Below are positions 1 to 11,373 of a stretch of DNA of 33,387 bases, one piece after another. Each line of letters starts with the position of its first letter. The first letter of the stretch is position 1. The notes beneath the pieces were generated by a model. It was not told the origin of the DNA. It saw only the letters and a list, made by a program, of their open reading frames with translations, and made no database searches. This DNA is from Litorilituus lipolyticus (GTDB taxonomy: Bacteria; Pseudomonadota; Gammaproteobacteria; Enterobacterales; Alteromonadaceae), in NCBI RefSeq assembly GCF_006439335.1, contig NZ_SAWY01000024.1, positions 1-33,387 of the forward strand, given 5' to 3'. The position numbers and the translations under genes are program-made.

Positions 1-36
1 GTAATCTCTTTGAGTTCGTTTAGTGATTGATTTCAT
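1..36 (-). CDS. Partial IS3-family transposase OrfA (N-terminus only)
   Basis: An ATG at 34-36 (minus) is preceded by the Shine-Dalgarno sequence TTGGAGAG, about six bases upstream. The twelve visible codons read MKSITKRTQRDY before the window ends. This start resembles IS3-type OrfA proteins that continue with a helix-turn-helix domain, which would fit the IS-like terminus just outside it. With only twelve residues this is recognition by memory, not a domain match. It could be another protein with a similar basic N-terminus. Confidence 0.5.
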   Translation of the reverse strand, partial: MKSITKRTQRDY

Positions 37-89
37 AACACTCTCCAATTTAATCGTGGAAAAGTGTCAACCTTATTTAGGACGGGTCA
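1..89 (-). mobile_element. Left-edge IS3-family-like insertion sequence (terminal part)
   Basis: Read on the minus strand, the segment starts with TGACCCGTCC at about position 89 and continues with GGTTGACAC, the look of an IS3-family terminal inverted repeat (5'-TG end, GACAC inside). A ribosome site and the start of a small reading frame follow, the usual arrangement of an IS3 orfA. Only the first ~89 bases are inside the window, so the other end, target duplication and exact boundary cannot be seen. The family call comes from remembered resemblance. Confidence 0.55.
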
Positions 90-101
90 ATTACAAGAAA
101 C

Positions 102-132
102 AAAAAAGCTGCAACAGTGTTGCAGCTTTTTT
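102..132. terminator. Bidirectional rho-independent terminator
   Basis: Perfect 13-bp inverted repeat (AAAAAAGCTGCAA, 102-114, and its complement, 120-132) with a 5-base loop. The A-run and T-run flank a GC-containing stem, so it can work in both directions. It lies between the ihfA operon end and the IS boundary. Confidence 0.85.
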
Positions 133-209
133 AATATTTAACGAGACAAAAAAATAAATAACCATCTATAAATAGATAGTCACTATAAGCAGTAAATAGA
201 AACAAGCGA

Positions 210-254
210 TTTGTTAAGTAAGGTAACCCTACTTAACAAAAACTACTTAACAAA
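210..254. repeat. Hairpin plus direct repeat downstream of ihfA
   Basis: TTTGTTAAGTA (210-220) is the exact complement of TACTTAACAAA (230-240), giving an 11-bp stem that can extend by two GC pairs into the loop. CTACTTAACAAA occurs again at 243-254, so the same unit is present three times, once inverted. It probably acts as the 3' end structure of the pheST-ihfA transcript. A further small palindrome, ATCTATAAATAGAT, is at 164-177. Confidence 0.6.
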
Positions 255-272
255 GCTATTCATTGCTATTAT

Positions 273-563
273 TTAGCTATTTCCGTCTTCTACACGGCTC
301 TTCAATTTCTGACCTGGTCTAAAGGTAACAACCTTACGCGCAGAAATTGGAATATCTTCACCTGTTTTAGGGTTACGGCCTGGGCGTTCGCTTTTTTGAC
401 GCAGGTCGAAATTACCAAAACCAGAAAGTTTCACTTGTTCGCCACTTTCTAAAGTTTCACGGATTTCTTCAAAAAATATTTCGACCATTTCTTTTGCGTC
501 ACGCTTGCTCAGCCCAACTTTTTCAAATAAATGTTCTGCTACTTCTGCTTTGGTAAGCGCCAT
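273..563 (-). CDS. ihfA: Integration host factor subunit alpha
   Basis: The 96-residue product is the alpha subunit of IHF, the heterodimeric nucleoid protein that bends DNA sharply for recombination, replication and transcription. It matches the E. coli protein almost throughout: [13 protein letters not shown] at the N-terminus, [11 protein letters not shown] in the core, and the DNA-minor-groove arm [17 protein letters not shown] containing the intercalating proline. Length is typical (E. coli 99). It starts with ATG three bases after the pheT stop codon, the classic last gene of a pheS-pheT-ihfA operon, and is presumably translated from the same mRNA. Nothing is odd. The partner gene ihfB is not in this window. 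Confidence 0.97.
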   Translation of the reverse strand: MALTKAEVAEHLFEKVGLSKRDAKEMVEIFFEEIRETLESGEQVKLSGFGNFDLRQKSERPGRNPKTGEDIPISARKVVTFRPGQKLKSRVEDGNS

Positions 564-566
564 TGC

Positions 567-2990
567 TTAATCCCTCAGTGATGCATTTAACTCTAATTTC
601 AATGTATCAACAACTCGATCAATAACATCAGAGATGTCTTTTTCTTCAAGTGTTTTACTTGTATCTTGTAGTATCAACGCAATAGCAAGACTCTTATAAC
701 CATCTTCAATGCCATTACCTTGGTATACATCAAACAAGTTTAGATCAATTAAATAATTTCCGCCAACCTTTTCAATAAGTTGTAACACTTTTTTTGCATC
801 AACTTCTTCTTTAACTACTACAGCTAAGTCACGTCTATTTGCTGGGAAGCGAGAAATTTCGCGCGCTTGAGGAATATTTTGAGTTAATACTTCAGATAAT
901 AACAACTCAAAAACTAATGTACGGCCATTTAAGCCTAATTTCCTTTCTAATTCAGGATGTAAGCTTCCAACATACCCTACAACATGCCCTGCACGAGTAA
1001 TTTGAGCTGTTTGACCTGGATGTAATGCATCGATTTCGGCTTTAGAAAATTCATAAGCATCGGCATTCGCGGTTAATGAAAGTAACGCTTCAACATCACC
1101 TTTCATATCGAAAAAATCTGTCGCAGCTTTTTCCATGCTCCAGTGCTCGTCAACACGCTGACCGCTAATAACACCAGCGATCATATTTTCTTGGCGAACA
1201 CCGTTTTCCGCAGACTCGTCAGGAACAAACCTTAAACCTGTTTCAAAAAGGCGTACACGGCCTTGTTGACGATTTTGGTTATAAGCAACCGACTGTAGTA
1301 AACCAGTCCATAGACTCAAGCGCATAACTGACATTTCTGATGAAATAGGATGCGGTAAAGTCATCACCTCTTGCTGTGGATGTAATAACGACTGAACATT
1401 TGGATCAACAAAGCTATAAGTGATTGCTTCTTGATAATCACGATTCACTAATGCTTGTTTTAACTTGTTTATAGAAAGTGATGCTTCTTTTTGCTCTCGC
1501 ATTTTAAGCATTGCAGTAGGCGCAACATTAGGAATATTGTTATAGCCAAAAATACGTGCCACTTCTTCAATTAAGTCAACTTCAATACTGATATCAAAGC
1601 GATATGCTGGTACAACTACTTGCCAAACTTTATCAATATCAGCACCTGTACTTGCTACTTCAAAACCTAATCGTGTAAGGATCTCATCTACTTTTTCATC
1701 TTCAATATGATGACCTATACGGCCATCTAATTTTACTCGACGAAGTTCAACTGATTTAGATTGTGGTAACTCTTGCTCTGATTTCGCTTCAACAATTGGT
1801 CCTGCTTCACCACCAACGATCTCAAGTAATAATTCAGTAGCACGCTCCATAGCTTCACGCTGTAATTCAGGATCAATACCGCGCTCATAACGATGAGATG
1901 CATCAGTATGTAAACCGTATTGACGAGCTTTACCTAAAATAGCTAATGGTGCAAAGAAAGCACTTTCTAAGAAAATATCAGTAGACTCAGTAGTAACACC
2001 TGAGTGTAAACCACCAAAAATACCAGCCATTGCCAAGGCTTTAACATCATCGGCAATCAGTAAAGTTTCTTCATTAAGCGTTACTTCATTTTCATCAAGT
2101 AATACCAATTTTTCATCTTTATTAGCAAAACGAACCTTAATATCACCTTCGATTTTAGCTAAATCAAAAGCGTGCATAGGGTGACCTAGCTCTAATAACA
2201 CGTAATTTGTCACATCAACGACAGGATCTATAGCACGAGTACCACAACGGCGTAACTTTTCTACCATCCATAATGGTGTTTGAGCATTAACATTAATACC
2301 CTTTATCACTCGGCCTAAATAACGAGGACAAGCTTCATTCGCTTCAATATTAATAGCACGTGTATCATCAATACTTGGTGTGACAGCATTAATAGTAGGC
2401 TGAGTAAAAGCCAATGAATTAAGTACGCCAACCTCTCTCGCTAAACCTTTAATACCTAGACAATCACCACGGTTAGCCGTTAAATCAACATCAATTGTTA
2501 CGTCATTTAAGTCTAAATAATCACGTACACAACTACCAATGGGTGCATCACTAGGTAATTCAAGAATACCATCGCTACTTTCAGCTAAACCTAACTCAGA
2601 TTCGCTACAAAGCATGCCATGAGAAGGAACACCTCGTAATTTAGCTTTTTTAATTTTAAAGTCACCAGGTAAAACGGCACCAACAGTAGCAACCGCTACT
2701 TTTAAACCTAAACGACAATTTTTTGCACCACAAACAATATCAACTAACTCGCCTTGCACTACAGTATCAGAGCTGTAATCACCTAAGCTGATTTTTGTTA
2801 CTTGTAATTTATCGGCATCAGGGTGTTGACCACACTCAACCACTTCGCCAACAATAACGTTATTAAATTGGCCTGCAACTGGGTCTACACCGTCTACCTC
2901 AAGTCCTGCCATGGTAATTTGATGAGCTAAATCATCTGAAGAAATAGCAGGGTTTACCCACTCACGTAACCAAGATTCACTAAATTTCAT
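567..2990 (-). CDS. pheT: Phenylalanine--tRNA ligase beta subunit
   Basis: At 807 residues (family about 795) this is the beta subunit of the alpha2-beta2 cytosolic enzyme that charges tRNA-Phe. Visible order: the N-terminal [12 protein letters not shown] segment, an OB-fold tRNA-binding domain at about 39-150 ([18 protein letters not shown]), the B3/B4 editing domain (residues ~210-385, with [15 protein letters not shown] and [11 protein letters not shown]), the B5 domain near 400-475, the synthetase-like core, and a C-terminal anticodon-binding FDX-ACB domain from about 710 ([17 protein letters not shown]). The ATG follows pheS by 11 bases, with AGGA about nine bases upstream. The gene sits between pheS and ihfA on the minus strand, so it is co-transcribed with both. 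Confidence 0.97.
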   Translation of the reverse strand: MKFSESWLREWVNPAISSDDLAHQITMAGLEVDGVDPVAGQFNNVIVGEVVECGQHPDADKLQVTKISLGDYSSDTVVQGELVDIVCGAKNCRLGLKVAVATVGAVLPGDFKIKKAKLRGVPSHGMLCSESELGLAESSDGILELPSDAPIGSCVRDYLDLNDVTIDVDLTANRGDCLGIKGLAREVGVLNSLAFTQPTINAVTPSIDDTRAINIEANEACPRYLGRVIKGINVNAQTPLWMVEKLRRCGTRAIDPVVDVTNYVLLELGHPMHAFDLAKIEGDIKVRFANKDEKLVLLDENEVTLNEETLLIADDVKALAMAGIFGGLHSGVTTESTDIFLESAFFAPLAILGKARQYGLHTDASHRYERGIDPELQREAMERATELLLEIVGGEAGPIVEAKSEQELPQSKSVELRRVKLDGRIGHHIEDEKVDEILTRLGFEVASTGADIDKVWQVVVPAYRFDISIEVDLIEEVARIFGYNNIPNVAPTAMLKMREQKEASLSINKLKQALVNRDYQEAITYSFVDPNVQSLLHPQQEVMTLPHPISSEMSVMRLSLWTGLLQSVAYNQNRQQGRVRLFETGLRFVPDESAENGVRQENMIAGVISGQRVDEHWSMEKAATDFFDMKGDVEALLSLTANADAYEFSKAEIDALHPGQTAQITRAGHVVGYVGSLHPELERKLGLNGRTLVFELLLSEVLTQNIPQAREISRFPANRRDLAVVVKEEVDAKKVLQLIEKVGGNYLIDLNLFDVYQGNGIEDGYKSLAIALILQDTSKTLEEKDISDVIDRVVDTLKLELNASLRD

Positions 2991-3001
2991 TTTTGGCTTT
3001 C

Positions 3002-4164
<1,163 letters not shown>

Positions 4165-4192
4165 ATTATAATTTAGTGTCGTGTTAGGTTAA
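4165..4192 (-). promoter_or_regulatory. Candidate sigma-70 promoter of pheST-ihfA
   Basis: On the minus strand, TATAAT (4165-4170) is a perfect -10 box. TTAACC (4187-4192) is a partial -35, and the spacer is 16 bases. It overlaps the stop codon of the small membrane protein gene and would give a leader of about 160 bases. Confidence 0.5.
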
Positions 4193-4431
4193 TGAGAGCC
4201 ACTCTCTGATGATTCAGATTCTCTTTTTACTAACAAAAACGTTAAATACATTTTTGTGGGTAAGGAAAAAATAAGACCAAGAGCAATACATAGTGCACTA
4301 ATGATAATACCTGTAACCCCTAAGGATTCCATATACTCGCTAAAATTATGTAAGTATATTCCTAACAGTAATAAACATAACCCAATAAAAATCGAGATTT
4401 TGAGTAATAAAATAAGCCTTTCTTCTGACAT
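4189..4431 (-). CDS. Small two-helix membrane protein, unknown
   Basis: This 80-residue product has two strongly hydrophobic segments: residues about 7-26 (LLLKISIFIGLCLLLLGIYL) and about 38-58 (GVTGIIISALCIALGLIF). They are followed by a short hydrophilic tail rich in Ser and Glu. It is therefore probably an inner-membrane hairpin protein. I do not recognise a family. The ATG is 24 bases after the porin stop on the same strand, so the two may share a transcript. The ribosome site is weak (AGAG). An overlapping plus-strand frame exists but has no Shine-Dalgarno and looks like an antisense shadow, which makes this strand the better choice. Confidence 0.6.
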   Translation of the reverse strand: MSEERLILLLKISIFIGLCLLLLGIYLHNFSEYMESLGVTGIIISALCIALGLIFSLPTKMYLTFLLVKRESESSESGSH

Positions 4432-4455
4432 GATTATCTCTGTTATGTTTCGTTA

Positions 4456-5601
4456 TTAAAAAGTAAACATCATTCCTATACCTGTAGCATCTTCCGCCAA
4501 GCTAGTAGTATTTTCGGCAAGAGTTGAGTTATCAATTTTACTTTCAATATAAAGGTAAAAATCTTCATCCCAATGATATTTTGCACTTAAAATATAATAT
4601 TGTTTATGAAAAGTTCCATCTGAACCAATCTCACCCGTTGAATTATCTTTTAATGAGTTGTAACCCAGTATGAGTGAGATATCATTATCAAATCGGTATG
4701 CTGAGAACAACTCAATACCACGTGATTTACTCATAATTTTACCAACATCATTGATATCATGATTTTTCATATCAGTATAAACAAAGGCAACATGTAAACC
4801 ATCACTGCCATATGGCCTATAGGTGACATGTGCAGTAATAAGCTCGTCATCCACTTTACTAGTGCTTTGCCCATTAGCACTCAATTTTATTTTCGCTTTG
4901 TTATATGCTATGCCCAAACCAATATCAAAAGGTGTTTGATAGATAACAGAAACACCGAACGAATTATTGAAATTAAGAATAGCTGATAGCTCTTCACCAT
5001 TCTCTCCTGAAGTATGCAGCTCATCTTCAGAAGCTAAATATTGTCCCGCAAAACTAAAATTTTGGTAATAATATCTGTATTGTATCGCTTGCTCAGCCCT
5101 ACCAGAGCCTGAAAAACCACCATCTGTGCCAAAATTATAGGTACCAGAAGCTTCAGCGCCAAAAATTTCAAACCAATCGGTTACGCCACCAACATCGTAA
5201 GAAACACCCCATTGTTTACCTAGGCTCAATTGACCGTAATTATCATGTTTGAAACCAACAAATCCTTGTCTGACCCACAAGCTATCTGTTGCAGGCCCTG
5301 TACTTGTTAGGCCATTATGGTTAACAATTATCTTATCATCCGTATTTGATAGCTGTACGCCCCACTCTAATTTAGCGAACGCTTGCCATTCATTTTTCAT
5401 CTTATGTGAAAAATCAAAATAAAAACGTGAAAAGCCATCATTCACTTCTTCAAAGTCTTTATTTCTTAAATAGTAAATAGACAGGTTACCTTCAATATCT
5501 AAGGTACTTTTATTATTGTTGTACAACTCTAAACCTTGTGCAGCAGGTAAAGCAAAAATTGAAACAGCACTTAGTACGAATGAAAACCTATTCAAATTCA
5601 T
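4456..5601 (-). CDS. Gram-negative outer-membrane porin
   Basis: The 381-residue protein starts with a signal peptide (MNLNRFSFVLSAVSIFALPAAQG, cleavage near residue 22). It continues with the alternating hydrophobic/aromatic pattern of a 16-stranded beta-barrel and ends in the outer-membrane-insertion phenylalanine (GIGMMFTF). GLELYNNNKSTLDIEGNLSI and QGFVGFKHDNYGQLSLGKQ are typical of the OmpC/PhoE-like porin family of marine gammaproteobacteria. It should form a trimeric channel for small solutes; specificity cannot be read from the sequence. AGGA lies seven bases before the ATG. It follows ydiJ by 63 bases that contain an 8-bp inverted repeat, so it may have its own promoter or be in a read-through unit. 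Confidence 0.88.
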   Translation of the reverse strand: MNLNRFSFVLSAVSIFALPAAQGLELYNNNKSTLDIEGNLSIYYLRNKDFEEVNDGFSRFYFDFSHKMKNEWQAFAKLEWGVQLSNTDDKIIVNHNGLTSTGPATDSLWVRQGFVGFKHDNYGQLSLGKQWGVSYDVGGVTDWFEIFGAEASGTYNFGTDGGFSGSGRAEQAIQYRYYYQNFSFAGQYLASEDELHTSGENGEELSAILNFNNSFGVSVIYQTPFDIGLGIAYNKAKIKLSANGQSTSKVDDELITAHVTYRPYGSDGLHVAFVYTDMKNHDINDVGKIMSKSRGIELFSAYRFDNDISLILGYNSLKDNSTGEIGSDGTFHKQYYILSAKYHWDEDFYLYIESKIDNSTLAENTTSLAEDATGIGMMFTF

Positions 5602-5622
5602 AAATAATCCTTTCTGTGAATC

Positions 5623-5645
5623 GATTTAATCAATTCTATTAAATC
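5623..5645. repeat. Inverted repeat between ydiJ and the porin gene
   Basis: GATTTAAT (5623-5630) and ATTAAATC (5638-5645) are a perfect 8-bp inverted repeat with a 7-base loop. It lies about 20 bases upstream of the porin ATG. It is AT-only apart from its ends, so it is more likely an operator than a strong terminator. No regulator is assigned. Confidence 0.4.
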
Positions 5646-5664
5646 ATTATGACAATGTAGCAAA

Positions 5665-8600
5665 CTATGACAGCGCTGCAACTAATGCTTCAACAGGATG
5701 ACGTGCCTTTTTCTCTGAGAACCTTTTTACTTGGCTTCGACAAGAAAAGCCCGTTGCAAGTACTTGTTCTGAACTAAGCTCTTCAAGCTTATTTTGCCAA
5801 CTCAATTCAAAAAGCCCTTTAGAATTGTCTAAATTAGCGCCTTCATGACCATAAGTACCAGCCATACCACAACAACCCACTGCAACTTTTTCTAATGGTA
5901 AACCAAAGAAATTGAATATAGTTGTCCATTCGTTTTCACTGTTGGCTAACGCGGTTTTCTCAGTACAATGAGAAAATAATTTATAACCTTCTTTATGTTC
6001 TGACTCTGCCTTCATTGCCTTAGCATTTGATGCTTTATGTTCATCGATATAGTCAAGCAACCACTCATGAGCAAGTTGTACGTGAAAATCACCCCGCTTA
6101 TCAGCAAGTAATTTTTTATATTCGTCTCGGTAACAAAGCACCATAGAGGCATCTAAACCGATCATAGGTATAGATAACATTGCCAACTGATTGAGAAAGT
6201 CACTACTAGATTTAGCCGTTTTTGCGAACTTGGCTAAAAACCCTTTAACATGCTGCGCTTTACCATTAGGTTTAAAAGGCAATAATATTGGCTCTAAGCC
6301 TAGTTTTTTAATTAATGCCATCATCGATTCAACACTCGATGCATCGTAAAATGAAGTAAAAGGATCCTGAACAATAAATACATATTGTTGACGCTGTATA
6401 GCCGTTAAAAAGCGTAACTTTTCTAAATCAAAACCACAGTAACCTTTTTCTTTTACTTGTTGAGCAAGTGTTGGCACTGATAATAAAGGGGTATCAACAT
6501 AACCAATCGCTTTATTAGATAACTTTTCATATGCCTTTGATGATAAAACACCGTTAACGACTTTAGGTAGTTTTGCCATAATAGGCGTTAATAACTCAAC
6601 ATTAGCGACTAAATGATCTTTAAGTGGTCTTGGGTAACGCGAATGGTATAAATTGATAAAGCGAGATCTAAAGTCAGGGACATCAACTTTAATTGGACAT
6701 TGACTCGCACAGGCTTTACAGGCTAAACAACCTTGCATGGCTTCCATCACTTCATGGGAAAAATCTTGACTATTATCAAGACGATTAACTTTAAACTTTT
6801 CTAGTGAGGTATTTAGCAATTTTTTAACAGACCAATGATTAATATCTTGCTCTAGCGATAGCACATCAACACCCTGCTTCTCTAATAACCTTAACCATTC
6901 TCTCATCAAGCCAGCTCGACCTTTAGGTGAGTGCCTACGATCTTTAGTAATCTTGCTCGATGGACACATTGGGCTATTACTATCATAGTTAAAACATAAA
7001 CCATTACCGTTACAGTCTAATGCAGCATTGAAACTGTCTTTTACCGTTACGGGAATTTGTCTGTCATAAAAGCCACGTTTGACATCATCGACGCTCACTA
7101 ACTGTTCGTTAGAGTCAATAGGCGTACAAATTTTACCTGGGTTCATCTTATTTAGTGGGTCGAACGCAGTTTTGATATTTCTTAATTCGTCAAAGAGTTC
7201 TTCACCAAAAAATTCTGGCCCATATTCACTTCGATAACCTTTGCCGTGCTCTCCCCACATTAAACCACCGTACTTAGCCGTTAATTTAACCACCTCATCA
7301 GAGAGTGTTCGTAATAGTTTTTCTTGATTTTCATCACACATATCAAGTGCAGGCCTAACATGCAATACACCAGCATCAACATGACCAAACATACCATAAT
7401 GTAAATCGTGCTCATCAAGTAAGGCTCTAAATTCTACGATAAAGTCAGCTAAATTTTCAGGTGGAACCGCGGTATCTTCGGCAAACGCTAACGGTTTTTC
7501 TCTGCCTTGAGTGTTACCTAACAAGCCAACAGCTTTTTTACGCATTGCATATATTTTATTAATGCTAGCTAAATCTGAGGTTACCTGATACCCAATTACC
7601 CCTAGATTCTCCTCTTGAGATATCAGTTCATCTAAAGATGCAGTTAAAACACCGACCTGCTCTGCTAAACCATCAACACTATCACCATTAAATTCGACGA
7701 TATTAATACCGTCCATGATTTTACCTGTTACATCACTGATCAAATCACTCACTGAATGCCAAACGATATCTTGCTTAGCAAGGTTTAGCACTTTGCTATC
7801 TATCGTTTCAACAGAGGTTGCTTTAGCTTTCACTAAGTGTGGTGAATGTCGTAAAGCAGAATCAAAACTATCATATTTTATATTGATTAACGTTTTAGCG
7901 GCTCTTATAGGAGTAATGCTTAATTTTGCTTCACTGACAAAGGCAAGCGAGCCTTCCGAGCCAGTAATTAATCGAGAAAGATCAACTCCGATTATTTCAC
8001 CATTGTTTGATTGAATAACATTTTCGAGATCGTAGCCCGTTAAGAACCTATTTAATCGAGGGAATTTAGCCAGTATTTGCTCTCGTTTATCTAAACAAGA
8101 AGATAAAACTTGTTTTGTGATTTTACCAAGGCTAGTTTGTTCTTTAGCAACCGATTGAGCTTGCGCTAAAGTCATAGGGTTAGTGATTAACGTATCACCA
8201 TTCGCCAATACAGAGTTTAACCCTAAAACGTGATCAGAGGTTTTTCCATACACTAAGGAACCTTGGCCTGATGCATCAGTATTAATCATGCCACCAACCG
8301 TTGCTCGGTTACTGGTCGATAAATCAGGCGCAAAGAAAAAACCATAGGGCCTTAAATAATCATTAAGTTGATCTTTGACTACACCCGCCTCAACTTTAAC
8401 CCAATTCTCTTCGACATTTATTTCCAATATACGATTCATATATTTAGATAAATCAACCACGATGCCGGGTGTTAAACTTTGCCCATTGGTACCTGTTCCA
8501 CCGCCACGAGCGCTAAACTTAATTTCAACAAATTTCTCTTTACTCGCCACGGTAGCAATGATTGATAAATCTTGATGACTACGAGGATGAAGAACTAATT

Positions 8601-8757
8601 GTGGCAATTGCTGATAAATACTATTGTCTGTTGCCACCGCTAACCGGCTACTGTAACTAGTATTTATTTCACCAGTAAACTGGCTTAACTTAATAGCTTG
8701 AACAAAGTCTTCATATACTGGTGAAAGGTGAGCGCTTATATCTATATGAGGCAACAT
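5665..8757 (-). CDS. ydiJ: FAD-linked oxidase / Fe-S oxidoreductase YdiJ (probable D-2-hydroxyglutarate dehydrogenase)
   Basis: At 1030 residues this matches the two-part YdiJ architecture (E. coli 1018). The N-terminal half is a VAO-type FAD-binding domain (HPRSHQDLSIIA near 57, ARGGGTGTNGQSLTPGIVVD near 83-102) followed by the FAD-oxidase C-terminal domain ending in FDPLNKMNPGKICTP. The C-terminal half carries a cysteine cluster with CLACKACASQCPIKVDVP at about residues 670-690 for Fe-S binding, and a GCCGMAG motif near 945 of the CCG family. E. coli YdiJ oxidises D-2-hydroxyglutarate, passing electrons to the respiratory chain. The same role is inferred here, and D-lactate-type substrates are the alternative. 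The ATG lacks a recognisable Shine-Dalgarno (CTCCTGATT precedes it). Confidence 0.85.
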   Translation of the reverse strand: MLPHIDISAHLSPVYEDFVQAIKLSQFTGEINTSYSSRLAVATDNSIYQQLPQLVLHPRSHQDLSIIATVASKEKFVEIKFSARGGGTGTNGQSLTPGIVVDLSKYMNRILEINVEENWVKVEAGVVKDQLNDYLRPYGFFFAPDLSTSNRATVGGMINTDASGQGSLVYGKTSDHVLGLNSVLANGDTLITNPMTLAQAQSVAKEQTSLGKITKQVLSSCLDKREQILAKFPRLNRFLTGYDLENVIQSNNGEIIGVDLSRLITGSEGSLAFVSEAKLSITPIRAAKTLINIKYDSFDSALRHSPHLVKAKATSVETIDSKVLNLAKQDIVWHSVSDLISDVTGKIMDGINIVEFNGDSVDGLAEQVGVLTASLDELISQEENLGVIGYQVTSDLASINKIYAMRKKAVGLLGNTQGREKPLAFAEDTAVPPENLADFIVEFRALLDEHDLHYGMFGHVDAGVLHVRPALDMCDENQEKLLRTLSDEVVKLTAKYGGLMWGEHGKGYRSEYGPEFFGEELFDELRNIKTAFDPLNKMNPGKICTPIDSNEQLVSVDDVKRGFYDRQIPVTVKDSFNAALDCNGNGLCFNYDSNSPMCPSSKITKDRRHSPKGRAGLMREWLRLLEKQGVDVLSLEQDINHWSVKKLLNTSLEKFKVNRLDNSQDFSHEVMEAMQGCLACKACASQCPIKVDVPDFRSRFINLYHSRYPRPLKDHLVANVELLTPIMAKLPKVVNGVLSSKAYEKLSNKAIGYVDTPLLSVPTLAQQVKEKGYCGFDLEKLRFLTAIQRQQYVFIVQDPFTSFYDASSVESMMALIKKLGLEPILLPFKPNGKAQHVKGFLAKFAKTAKSSSDFLNQLAMLSIPMIGLDASMVLCYRDEYKKLLADKRGDFHVQLAHEWLLDYIDEHKASNAKAMKAESEHKEGYKLFSHCTEKTALANSENEWTTIFNFFGLPLEKVAVGCCGMAGTYGHEGANLDNSKGLFELSWQNKLEELSSEQVLATGFSCRSQVKRFSEKKARHPVEALVAALS

Positions 8758-8797
8758 AATCAGGAGTTTTTTTAATTTTTAACAGGACATTAACGCG

Positions 8798-8826
8798 AGT
8801 ATATCATGTAAAAATTGAATTTTTAC
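8798..8826 (-). promoter_or_regulatory. Candidate ydiJ promoter with overlapping operator
   Basis: On the minus strand TATACT (8798-8803) is a good -10 about 40 bases before the ydiJ ATG. The -35 region has no TTGACA match. Instead it falls inside a perfect 8-bp inverted repeat, GTAAAAAT-TGA-ATTTTTAC (8808-8826). A regulator binding there could control access of polymerase; which regulator is unknown. Confidence 0.45.
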
Positions 8827-8936
8827 TCTAAAGGTGACTATTTATGCATTGTATACACTATTTTGTGAATAAAGGCATGATTGCATAATATTTATTCAAC
8901 ATTCTTTATTAATAACAAGTTAAAAATTAACTAAAA

Positions 8937-8964
8937 AAAACGCCTTAATAAATTAAGGCGTTTT
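8937..8964 (-). terminator. Rho-independent terminator of ppsA
   Basis: CGCCTTAAT (8941-8949) pairs with ATTAAGGCG (8952-8960), extended by A:T pairs. On the minus strand the stem is followed by eight T residues. It lies 28 bases past the ppsA stop codon. Confidence 0.88.
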
Positions 8965-8991
8965 AATCATTTTCTGTTATCAAATTTGGCG

Positions 8992-11373
8992 TTATGAATT
9001 ATTCTTCATTTGATCTGCCAAATATAACCATGTTGGTAACACTGTATCAGGATTTAAAGAGACACTATCTATTCCTTGTTCAACTAACCAAGCTGCAAAG
9101 TCTTCATGGTCTGAAGGACCTTGGCCACAAATACCTACGTACTTACCACGTGCTTTACAGGCTTTAATTGCCATAGACAATAATGCTTTAATCGCAGGAT
9201 TACGTTCATCAAATAAATGTGCAATTAAACCAGAATCTCTATCTAAGCCTAAGGTTAATTGAGTTAAGTCATTAGAGCCAATTGAGAAACCATCAAAGTA
9301 ATCAAGGAATTGATCCGCTAATAAAGCATTCGATGGCAATTCACACATCATAATAATACGTAAACCATTCTCACCACGTTTTAAGCCATGCTCAGCTAAA
9401 ATATCAATAACTGCTGAAGCTTCTTCTAAGGTACGGACAAACGGGATCATGATCTCAACGTTAGTTAAATCCATATCATTACGAACACGTTTAATGGCTT
9501 CACATTCTAAAGCAAAGCAATCTCTGAAATCTTGTGAAATATAACGAGAAGCACCGCGATACCCTATCATCGGGTTCTCTTCCTCAGGCTCAAACTCTTC
9601 ACCACCAACTAAATTAGCGTATTCATTTGATTTAAAATCAGACATACGCACAATCACTTTTTCAGGTGCATATGCTGCTGCTAAGGTTGAAATGCCTTCA
9701 GTTAGTTTGGCAACGTAAAATTCTACAGGATCAGCGTAACCAGCAATAATATCCTTAATTTCATCTTGTAAGTCAGCCGATTGTTCATCAAAGTTAATTA
9801 ACGCCTTAGGATGCACACCAATCATTTTATTAATAATGAATTCAAGACGGGCTAAACCGATCCCCGCATGCGGTAAGCGAGCAAAAGCAAATGCTCTATC
9901 AGGGTTACCCACATTCATCATAATTTTTAACGGTAACTCCGGCATAGCATCTATTTCAGAGGTTGTTACTGTGTAATCTAATTTACCTTGATAAATAAAC
10001 CCTGTATCACCTTCTGCACAAGAAACTGTTACTTCATCGCCAGTAGAAATAACCTTTGTTGCATTACCACAACCAACCACAGCTGGTATCCCCATTTCAC
10101 GGGCAATTATGGCAGCATGACAAGTTCTACCGCCACGATTAGTTACAATAGCAGAAGCACGTTTCATGATTGGTTCCCAATCAGGGTCGGTCATATCAGT
10201 AACTAATACATCACCTGGTAAGATTTTATCCATCTCTTCAAGCGAAGAAAGGACTTTTGCTTCACCGCTACCAATTTTATGACCAATTGAACGGCCTTCA
10301 CAAATCACATTGGCTTTAGCTTGTAATTGGAATTGCTCCATTATATTGGCATTCTCGCGACTTTTTACCGTTTCAGGACGTGCCTGTACGATATAAAGCT
10401 TATTATCTAAGCCATCTTTTGCCCATTCAATATCCATTGGACGGCCGTAGTGTTTTTCAATAATTACCGCTTGTTGTGCTAATTGTTGAACTTCATCATC
10501 TGTTAATGAGAAACGGTTAGAGTCAGCTTCATCAATATCAATAATTTCTACTTGTTTAGAGTGTTCTTGGCTTTGTGAGTACACCATTTTGATTGCTTTA
10601 CTACCCAAAGTTCTGCGCACAACCGATGGTTTACCCTTAGCTAAGGTTGGTTTATGTACATAAAACTCATCTGGGTTAACCGCACCTTGTACAACCATTT
10701 CACCTAAACCAAAGCTTGAAGTGATAAAGACTACATCTTCAAAGCCAGATTCAGTGTCGATTGAAAACATAACACCTGATGAAGAAATATCACTTCTTAC
10801 CATGCGTTGAATGCCAGCTGATAAAGCAACGCCTCGATGATCATAGCCTTGGTGTACGCGATATGAAATAGCTCTATCATTAAACAGAGAGGCAAATACG
10901 TGCTTAATAGCAACCATAACGGCATCTAAACCACGTACATTTAAAAAGGTTTCTTGCTGACCAGCAAATGAAGCATCAGGCATATCTTCTGCTGTTGCAG
11001 ATGAGCGTACGGCAAATGAAGCATCATCAGCAAAGCCTGCTGCTAACTTTTCATATGCTTGTTCAATATCACGCTGCATTTCAGGTAGAAATGGTGTATC
11101 GATTATCCATTGTCTAATGGTTGCACCACTTTCAGCTAACGCATTAACATCGTCAACATCTAATGTATCAAGTAACTGATAAATTTTTTCATTAATGCCA
11201 CTTTGCTCAAGGAATTCATTAAAAGCAAAAGCCGTAGTAGCAAAGCCGCCGGGTACTTGTACACCAACATTAGCTAAATTTGAGATCATTTCGCCAAGTG
11301 AAGCGTTCTTACCGCCTACACGCTCTACATCATTCATTCCTAGGTGTTCATACCAAAGTACGTTTTCTTGCAC
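8992..11373 (-). CDS. ppsA: Phosphoenolpyruvate synthase (pyruvate, water dikinase)
   Basis: The 793-residue enzyme (E. coli 792) converts pyruvate, ATP and water to PEP, AMP and phosphate, the first step of gluconeogenesis from pyruvate. It has the N-terminal ATP-grasp domain ([12 protein letters not shown], then [20 protein letters not shown] near 120-140), the swivelling phosphohistidine domain [21 protein letters not shown] with the active-site histidine at about 419, and the C-terminal PEP/pyruvate TIM barrel ([25 protein letters not shown]). The start is GTG at 11371-11373 with GGAGA upstream; no in-frame ATG fits. It is divergent from ppsR, whose product inactivates and reactivates it by threonine phosphorylation. 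A strong terminator follows. Confidence 0.97.
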   Translation of the reverse strand: MQENVLWYEHLGMNDVERVGGKNASLGEMISNLANVGVQVPGGFATTAFAFNEFLEQSGINEKIYQLLDTLDVDDVNALAESGATIRQWIIDTPFLPEMQRDIEQAYEKLAAGFADDASFAVRSSATAEDMPDASFAGQQETFLNVRGLDAVMVAIKHVFASLFNDRAISYRVHQGYDHRGVALSAGIQRMVRSDISSSGVMFSIDTESGFEDVVFITSSFGLGEMVVQGAVNPDEFYVHKPTLAKGKPSVVRRTLGSKAIKMVYSQSQEHSKQVEIIDIDEADSNRFSLTDDEVQQLAQQAVIIEKHYGRPMDIEWAKDGLDNKLYIVQARPETVKSRENANIMEQFQLQAKANVICEGRSIGHKIGSGEAKVLSSLEEMDKILPGDVLVTDMTDPDWEPIMKRASAIVTNRGGRTCHAAIIAREMGIPAVVGCGNATKVISTGDEVTVSCAEGDTGFIYQGKLDYTVTTSEIDAMPELPLKIMMNVGNPDRAFAFARLPHAGIGLARLEFIINKMIGVHPKALINFDEQSADLQDEIKDIIAGYADPVEFYVAKLTEGISTLAAAYAPEKVIVRMSDFKSNEYANLVGGEEFEPEEENPMIGYRGASRYISQDFRDCFALECEAIKRVRNDMDLTNVEIMIPFVRTLEEASAVIDILAEHGLKRGENGLRIIMMCELPSNALLADQFLDYFDGFSIGSNDLTQLTLGLDRDSGLIAHLFDERNPAIKALLSMAIKACKARGKYVGICGQGPSDHEDFAAWLVEQGIDSVSLNPDTVLPTWLYLADQMKNNS

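Noticed and set aside
7715..8014. Plus-strand frames inside ydiJ, ppsA, hrpA and other large minus-strand genes
   Set aside because: They lie opposite well-conserved proteins, lack ribosome sites and show no family features.
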